DNA of 64,000 nucleotides from Eopsaltria australis. Lineage: Eukaryota > Chordata > Aves > Passeriformes > Petroicidae. The notes under the pieces were generated by a model. The model had not been told where the DNA came from. It saw nothing but the letters and a program-made list of their open reading frames with translations, and ran no database searches. The position numbers and the translations under genes are program-made. Of the stretch, positions 53,301-62,300 are shown one piece after another (positions within the stretch are counted from its first letter, which is position 1; every line of letters starts with the position of its first letter). The stretch covers positions 310,001-374,000 of the forward strand of contig JAVTVJ010001119.1 of the NCBI GenBank assembly GCA_034509425.1, in the 5' to 3' direction.

Positions 53301-56300
53301 GGGATGAAGGGCAGAGCTGCTGGGGACTGACCAGCACTGGGCAGGGCAAGGCCTCCATGGGCACGAGGGGCACTGGGGGCTGGGCAGCAGCTCTCACCTC
53401 CTGGCCGGTGTCTAGGATGCCATAGCCTGGTTCCCTCCCATCCAACGCTGGGGCAGGAGCTTGTTCTTCAGGGAAAGGGGGCAAGGTAAATTCACTGTCA
53501 CCCTGTTCGGGTGGCATGGACGTGTCCGGCGTCCCCGCCGATGCCGAAGAAGTCGGAACGTATTCCTGGTACAGCAAATTGCGCAGCTTCTCATCCAGGC
53601 TTTTAATGGTGTTGTCCACAAAGTCCACCCTGGGGGGCCCCTCGCCATCAGACTCGGTGGTGCAAGGGGGGTTCTGCTGCTGCTGGAGCAGGCTGACCCC
53701 AGCTCCAGGGCCAGCCGTGCCTGTGCCTCCCTGTGTCACCGGCAGCTGCTGGGATGTGACCAGTGGCACCTGTGTGGGGCTCTGCAGTTGGGACCCTGCC
53801 AAGCCCAAGGCCTCAGGGGCGGCTACAGGGAAGGGCTGGGTGCTGAAGCCGCCAGACTGGCCACCCTCGGGCAGGTGTGGCACCTGCGGGGCCGGCTGCC
53901 GCTCCAGCACTGCAGTGTCTGGCAGCGCGGGCAGCGGCCCCAGAGCCACAGGCACAGATGCAGGCACAGTCGTGGGCACAGTTGGCCCCACACTGCAGCT
54001 GGCGAGCTCCACGTCGGGCATGCATGGCTCGTCTGCCTGCGGTTGCAGCTGCAGGACCGGGGCCTCGGGGGGCTCCTCCAGCCCTGCAGCTCGGGGGGCC
54101 ACGGGGCCGGGCTGGGGGAACTCCGGCTGAGCCCCAGCGGCCACCGTGGGCTCCGCGACGCTCGGGGCAGGGGCCAGCAGGGCTGGGGCTGGGAACTGCG
54201 GCTGGCTCAGTGCACTGGTGGGAGCTGCCGCAGCAGGAGCTGGTGCCAAGGATGGGGTGGCTCCAAGGGGGCTGTCACTGACCCCTGTCAGCAGGGGAAG
54301 CTGCTGGCCAGCCCCGACCCCGGGCACCTCTGTCCCTGCAGAGCTCACCAGCTGGTCATCCGACTTCTCCGGGTCTAGAGAGAGCACAAACAAAAGGTGA
54401 ACCTTTAAAGGAAAGGAAATCACTGCCAAGCCCTCCAGTCAGCTGCAGGGACAACCCACTAGCAATTGCCACCAGCAAATAGCTGTTACGCACATCAAAT
54501 GAGAATTTCCAGATGATGCAAAAAATACTTCACTGAAAAAACATTACAGTGATGAGAATTTCAGCTACCCCATATCATCAGGTATAGCTAAAATACTGAT
54601 ACTTCACTGAAACTCAGAGAAAGATTCCCAATTTGGTTCAATATCAGGAACACACTGTAAATGCACAGCTTAACAAAATTCATAATTTTCTTCCTCTGAC
54701 TAAATCTAGTGAAACCATCACAGCTGAGTGAAGTGAGGACAGAAGAGAGACAGTACAGCAGCTCTGGAGAAGACAACTTTTATAAAGTTGGGAGATACCT
54801 GGCCCTTCTGCCTGCTGGGCACTGGGAGGCACCGGGGGAGAAAACTCGCGGGCATCCGTAATAGGGTTTTCCACCACAGGACATATAATAAACCACCTTT
54901 TTCCAGTATGCAGAACTAGGGATGAAAAGAAAATAACACTTGAACGTTCATTGTCTCCAGATCATGACTTTGTCTTAATTTCACAGGATGGTTTGGGTTG
55001 GAAGAGACTTTAAAGGGCATCTAGTTCCAACTCCCTGCTATGAGCAGGGACACTTTCCACTAGAAATTCAAAAGCACACTTACCATTTTGCTGATACACA
55101 GGTGTCTTCATTTGAGACTGACGCTTCTCCTGTCAAAGAAACAACAGAAGAAATATCTGGATCAGTGCAAGAGGAGCATCATCCCACTCATATTGTAATG
55201 TTTACACAGCAAAAGCATTATTTGTTTAGTTAAGAAACCTTTTTTTTTTAGCACAAGATGGAAAATTAATTTAAGTATCTGGCTGTTAAGAAAAAGGAAT
55301 CAAACTAGCAATCTTTATTCAGCATTTCTTACCTCGTTCATTTCCAGCTTGTCAGCATCTTGCTGGGGACTCGTTCCCTGGTCAGAACTTCGCTCTCCTT
55401 CTGTATCCTCACTGAGCATATCTTCTGCTTTATCAATGATATCCTTCATTTGCTCAATAAAAGTCTCTTTTTCGCTTGGCAAGATGAATTCGTTCTCCAC
55501 CTAGAAGGCCACATAAAAATGAAGGGGAAAACAGTCACTTTTTTACGAATTCTACAGCTGCCAGACAGCTCAGGCAACAAGCACAGACAAGGAGCTGCCT
55601 GAAGCAGCAGGGAACACCGAGAGCCCGTGGGCAGCCACCTCTCACCATGTAAGTGGCAATTTCCTCCGGCGCATCACCATCCAAGTCAAACTTGAACGTC
55701 ACCATTTTGTGGTTGTGGGTTTCAAGCTGGCACTCCACCATCTTATCCCCTGTGTTACACACCTGCATGCAGAGATTAACAGCCCTTATTCCTGGCAAAG
55801 CCAAAGGAACCCGAGTTACCCTCCAACAGGCTGTACTTGCATTTAATATGGTCAGTTTGGGTCTGTTGGACTTCTCTTGGCGCGAACGAGCACGTGTGGA
55901 TTTCTTATGCTTCTTTGAAGACTTTCCTTCTTGCTTTCCACTTCCTGTCGCTCCTTCCAAGCTGTCACTCATCTCTTTACCAGAAGCAACATCTGCACCC
56001 ATGTAGCTTCACAAGGGAAAGGAAGAACAATCCCAAAATAAAGCCAGAGTCATACACTATGCAGTCACACATCACATGTAAGCTATATAACAGAGGCTGT
56101 GAGAAAAGGCACATTTGCACTTCTTCTGGCCCAAAACCAAGTTAAGTGAAAGATATTCAGTGAGCGAAGGGCACTACTCTACATCAGGCACATACTCTGG
56201 CTACAACACCTACCAAGAAATGATATATTAATGTTTCTGGCAGTAAAACAGCGAAAATTTCGTCACTCTGAATATATCCCTACATCCCCTAATCACTTCA

Positions 56301-59300
56301 GGGGTCCTAACAGTCTCTCTCTGAACTGCACAAGTTCTTGCTTTCCTAGGGTGAAGTTTTCTCAGCTCCTGCCTCTCTGAACTCCCAGCAGAAGGGCAAA
56401 CAGGCAAGGTTTGCTGGAGAGGGAGGAAAAGAGAAGTTCCATACAGTTGTACATACACCAAGGCTAGGATGCTGCACCCAAACTAAGGAATTAAAAGAGC
56501 TGGAAGCACCAGGATGAGCACACTGCACACAGAGAACTGTCAGCTCTCCCTAGACATGCTTCCAACCCATCTCCTTCTGGTCAGCTCAGAAAAAACAGCC
56601 TCCAAAAAGCAAGCATTTCTCATGCCGAAGAGGTGATAACAATACCTTTCGCAACTCTGGGACAGAGCTTGGAGTTTGTCCTGTATTGCCTGCTCCTAAA
56701 ATGCAAGAAAAACTCATTTAAGCAAACACATTATATTGGCAGATAAAAAACACCTTTAAGAAAGGTTTTGACACCAGTAACTGTAAAACCATTCTGTTTA
56801 ACCAGTTCTTGGAACCTGGAAATAAATTAAATGTCCTATTTTACCCTTCGAGCATCACTTCCTACCATGTTTACACTAACCTGCCAATTCCTTTCTTCTG
56901 CCTACAGCAGATGAGATGGTGAAAGGAATAAAACAGTTCTTACCACCATAGCAAAACCTGCTTGAGGGACAATTCCACATCAGCACCCACTGCCTTTTAG
57001 TTTTGAGTGGATCTGCTAATTTGCTTCATTGATTTATATAGTTTCCTGGAATACGCTCAGTATTTTCATTGACTTAGTGGGAAAACTTCTGAGGAGCTTA
57101 CAAACAAAAGATGAAAATTCATAATTTAAGAACACCACCATCATGTCCTCTTACCCTCTACACAAACTTCCCTAAAAGCTTCCCTCTTCACTGGTTGCAG
57201 CTCTGGGACAGACATCATAGCATGATTTTCACAGAATCTGTGACTGCTACAGGCCCTGCTGTAACAAACACACACAGCCGTGCATGTATATAACTGTATA
57301 TATACACACTCCAGATACACACATAAATATATATAACTTTATATATATTTATAAACACACGTCTATAAAATCCTTCTATAGACGCTGGAAACAAGCCCTC
57401 AACTGCCACAGCCACACTGAGCATCAAACAGTGGTGGGCTGGGGTTAAAAGCTCAGTGGGAAACTGGGCAGCCCCACTGGTTGTGTGTCATTTAACCAGC
57501 GAGCCCCACTGGTTCTTTACAGTTAACCAGCCAGCCCCACTCCTTGGCTGTCACACAACACAAAAGCCATGCCAAGCTTAAATGCAGTTTCCATAAAACT
57601 GCAACATCAATGAACAGTGAGAACACAGACATAATGTATCGACATTCTGGTAATGCACTTAACCAATTGCCTCACAAAACCTCTTCTGCCTGAGCCATTC
57701 AGGTTGGTTTGGATGCAAGTGCTGCCATGAGCCTGAACATAACAGGAGAGATAGAAACGTCAAGGCAGAGTAGCAACAGAATGCAGTGTTTGGATTATAC
57801 AGACAGGTATGAAACTTCCCTTACACCCAAGAGAACTTTAGCAATGTATGTCAGAAAACCAGCACGGAGAGCACATGGATTGGCACTTGCTTCATTTCTC
57901 AAACTGAATGGGAGAAGGGGGTTAAGTTACAGATGGATGTGAGAATGAAGTCAGCAAACTAACTTGGGGCAGTGGTTACATGTTCTGAGGGCCGTGGGAT
58001 GTGATGGGTGCCTCAGTGGCCATGGGTTTCTCAGGAGAACTTGTATCCCCCATATCACACTGCACAACAACGAGGTTTGTCCTTTCTGACATCTCCAGAA
58101 TCTCAAATGGAATGGACCCGGCACTGAAGGTGCCAGCACTGACCCTGCCATGAGCTGTGCATTCAGAAAAAAGACAGCTAGAGAAGGAACACCTTAAGTG
58201 AGTGATGGATATGCTTGACCCAGCCCAGCTTTTCTGTGGAGTCTGCAGGTGAAGCACTGCAGGCAGGCTCTACCATTCCTGCTACACCTACAGGATACAG
58301 ACATTCACCAAGAAACGTCCTGCATCACAGCGGGAACGCTGATATGGTAAGAATTAAACTGCCATTGATAGACAGGAAAAACAGAATTAGAATCCATCTC
58401 TAGTGTCAGCACAGCCCTTCCCGAGCATCTTCTGGAGGCAGCATTGAGCTGTGCCTCCAAAGGAATTTTAGGCTGCACTGGAGTCAAGGCATGTGATAAG
58501 CCATGGAAACATGGGCAAAACCAAGAGATTAATTTTGAAAAGGTGAAATACATACTTTGGGAGGAAAGGTAACTCAGAACAGAATAGAGACTCAAGAAGA
58601 ACAACTCTGAATGCAGAACCACAGAGGGACATTTCCATCCAGGAGTGGAGAACAAATCAGACTTACTGCCTGAAATCAGGCAGAAATGCCAAAGCTTTTG
58701 TTTTGCTTTGTTAAGGGGGAGCTGAAGAGAAGGAAATGTTCTGTGGTGTTCTGTCAAGACTGAAGATTAAACTATTATGGAGTGGAAAGAAAAGTCAAAA
58801 TAGCAGAAAGGAGGAGCTGCCAGTTCTATAAGGAAAACAGTAAAGAGCTTCCTGCTTCTCTGACCACAGAGAACTGGGAATGCCTATGAGCATCTGAAGA
58901 AACAAAAATCCCACGGCTACAGCAGACATCAGGCAATACAGGAGGATACAATGCTAGATGAAATGGGAATAGGGCTCAAGCTGAGGAGCATGAAGAGCTT
59001 TCAATTACAAAGACTCAGATTGGGGAGCAGTTTCTTAAGGCAAATGATGGTTGGTTAAACAAGTGCTTGAGACATTTAAAACAAGACTGGACAAAACACG
59101 GGTGAAACTCTACAGAACATCTTCTAACTCACCCACAGTGAGAATTTCTCCATTTCTATCTCTGTGCTTGTGCTCAGCTACAGACAAGGAGGAGCTTAGT
59201 CCTGCTGCCTCATGAATTCAGTGAGACATCTCCTGAGGTCCAGCATGAGGTTTCATTTGGAATAGCCAATTATTGCTGACCCAGAGCTGCTGGCATCAAG

Positions 59301-62300
59301 GAGCAGGGTTCCACACAGGGAGGGGATGACCTCCCTTGTGCAACAAGCCCACTGCTCCACACAGGAGTAACTAAGAAGATGGAGGCTGAGGCTGGGGAGT
59401 TACTTCAGAGGAAGGGCTCTACCTCTTGAGATGTCTCTGCACCTGCCACGACAGCTGGGCAGGGAGCCGGGAGCTGCTGGCCCAGTGGCTGGGAAAGATC
59501 AGGCTGGAGCTGCAGCAGAGCAGAGGGCTGGAGAGGCAGGCCAGGCTCTATGGGGACGGGCGGGGCAGCTGCGGCAAGGCTGCCATGGACCTGGGGAACG
59601 GGAACGGCTTCGGGAGCGACGCAGGGCGGCACCAGCTCCGGCTGCAGCTGCAACGGCGGGGACAGGACCATGGAGGGCTGCACCGGCAGCACAGGCACCT
59701 GAGCTCCAGCTTCCAGAGCAAACTGGGAGTGTCCAGGCATGGGCTGCAACACAACGACAGCTGTTAGCACACACCTCTGCTCCCAGAGCTGAGCACTTCT
59801 GTGACAAGGCAGCACAGGCACCGGTGTTCGTGAGGAAAGGACTCAAACTCTACACTGCAGACTGGGTTTGGGTGCTCTCAGCAACAACTACAGAGATTAA
59901 ACTTCCTCTGAAATAACCAAATAAAAGCTAAGGATTCTCTCTGTACTATTATGACAACGTGCATTGCTCAGGTACTACTTTATTAGTAGGGAAAAAGCCA
60001 GATTTTGCTAAGAAACAAAAAAATCACGGAATTCCAGAATGGTTTGTGCTGGAAGGAACCTCAAAGCTCATCTCATTCCACCCCCTGCCATGGGCAGGGA
60101 CACCTCCCACCATCCCAGGGTGCTCCAAGCCCCATTCAACCCCGCCTTAGACACTTCCAGGGATCCAGGAGCAGCTACAGCTGCTCTGGGAAACTTCTTC
60201 CAGAGCCTCACCACCCTCACAGTCAAGAATTCCTTCCCAGTATCCCATCCATCCCTGCCCTCTGGCAGTGCGAAGCCATTCCCCATGTCCTGTCCCTCCA
60301 TCCCATGTCCCCAGTCCTTCTCCAGCTCTCCTGGAGCCCCTTCAGGCCCTGAAAGGGGCTCTCAGGTTCCCCCAGAACCTTCTCTTCTCCAGATGAGCAC
60401 CCTCATCTCTCCCAGCCTGGTTCCAGAGGGGCTCCAGCCCTGGAGCATCTCTGTGGCCTCCTCTGCACTTGCTTCAAGACCTTCAGTGATGAATTCATTC
60501 TCCTGAACATTTTGCTCTGCTTTCAACGAGCCCCCACTGTCCATGCAGAGAAAAACACACTCTACACATAACATAACTCAGGATATTTTAAGAAATCGAC
60601 CATATCTGCAGAACCAGGGCCTGGTACAAATGACCCAATTAAGTCTTTCACTGAACATACACCCCTGTCCTACTTCAGTTTAGTGCAGGTTACACACTGC
60701 AGTCACAACTTAACCCTTATATGCCAAGCCCCAAGCCTGCCAACGCTTCCATGTGGACAGAAGGAGTTTCATTTATCTCAGTGGATTTCTCCAGTGCATT
60801 AAAATAACTCGAGTGTGTAAGTGCTTGGTGGGAGCCAGACCAAGGTGACAGGATGCCAGCTACCTTAGAGACTGGGTTGTTATTCTGCATAACAGTCCTT
60901 CTGAATTGTACATTTAAAAACAGACATTCTCCTTTTTGGTACACTGTATTATTTTTCCAGGGGAACTGAGCTTGTGGGAAGAGGAAGAAGGAAAGAAAGG
61001 AGCATATGGAAGAAAAAAGACTTTTAGTACTAGGTGAAAGTATCCCCAATTTTTACTTTGTTTTGAAGTATCATCACATAGAGACTTAAGGCTATCGGAA
61101 AACACATTAAAAAAAGACAGAGAAGTAGGACACATGATTTCATTGCTGCATGCTCACTGCAGGTTCTGGGTATGAGCTGAAACTATTATTCCAGGTTTTC
61201 ATGTGGATATAAAAATAAAGACAGGATGTGCTTCAAAACACCTCAAAGTTACATGGCTGCCCAAGCGGGAGGTTGTTAGACTGACAAGTGTGGTGTAATG
61301 CCACAGAAGGGTGGTTCTATTTTATATCTTATATGACTAGAATAATTCACAAAATATTTCAATGTCAAATCACAGAATATTCTGGCGTGCAAGGGACCCA
61401 CAAGGATCATGAAGTCCAACTCTTCAGTGAATGGCCCATACAGACATACCCAGGGCAAAACAAAACTCAGAGGTGCTAAACACCAGCTGTGAAAACAGCA
61501 TGGCACTATACACAGAAATACCTCCCCATTAGAAGTCTTCAAATCAGAACAATGTATTTTAAAAGATTCCTCTGAACATTGTAATAGCTATTTTTAATCC
61601 TCAATTCTTCCATATGCAGCTCTTCCATACATATTTGATATCTAATGACTGTGTCAGGATGGTTTGGGAACATCAGCTCTCCAGTTGCGGAATTTGCCAT
61701 GCTCCCTGTGCCTGATGTGCTTGATTCCATTCCCTCTAAAGCCATAGGGAACAGTGACTAACATTCCCAGGCTCCATGCTGCTGACATTCTCAATGACAG
61801 TAATTCTGTACCAAATTTATGGCAAAAGAGAGAAATTTAAAAATTACTGCCTGAAGATGTCATGACCTGGCAGGTTGGGATGGCATGTTACGAATTTCAA
61901 TCAGTGTGTTGTGGTGAAGGGAGATGTGGCAGAATACAGATTTCCCAAATGCTGTCATTAACAGATTGAGTGCCCTCTCCCGCTTTGGTCAGAGTGTGTT
62001 TCACGTTGACATATCACAGATGTGGCGAGAGAAGTATTTACAGACTCTGTCAAGTCCTGAGGCAGTTTCCGTGTAAATACTGCAAATACTTGAACTCATT
62101 TATGCTTCATTTCTCTCAAGGGGGAAAGGGTCTGCAGCTAGAATGCCTCCCTGCCCTGCAGGTCTGACTGTTCTTCCATGCAGCTTTCCAGAGTTGATAC
62201 CAGAGGGCTACTTCCCTTTGCTGTTTCAAAGATGTTGCACATCTAAACAACTCCCCTGCTCCCACCAGCTCCCCCGTATTTGCCGTGTGCACCCAGCAGC

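Noticed and set aside
53461..54378. 305-codon open frame on the plus strand
   Set aside because: It is the antisense shadow of WNK2 exon w9, which is GC-rich and lacks stops on both strands.
57980..58154. Possible extra WNK2 exon with a good acceptor and a GTAACC donor
   Set aside because: Its length of 175 nt would break the frame between w2 and w3, and the frame with protein-like sequence is not the one entered from w2.
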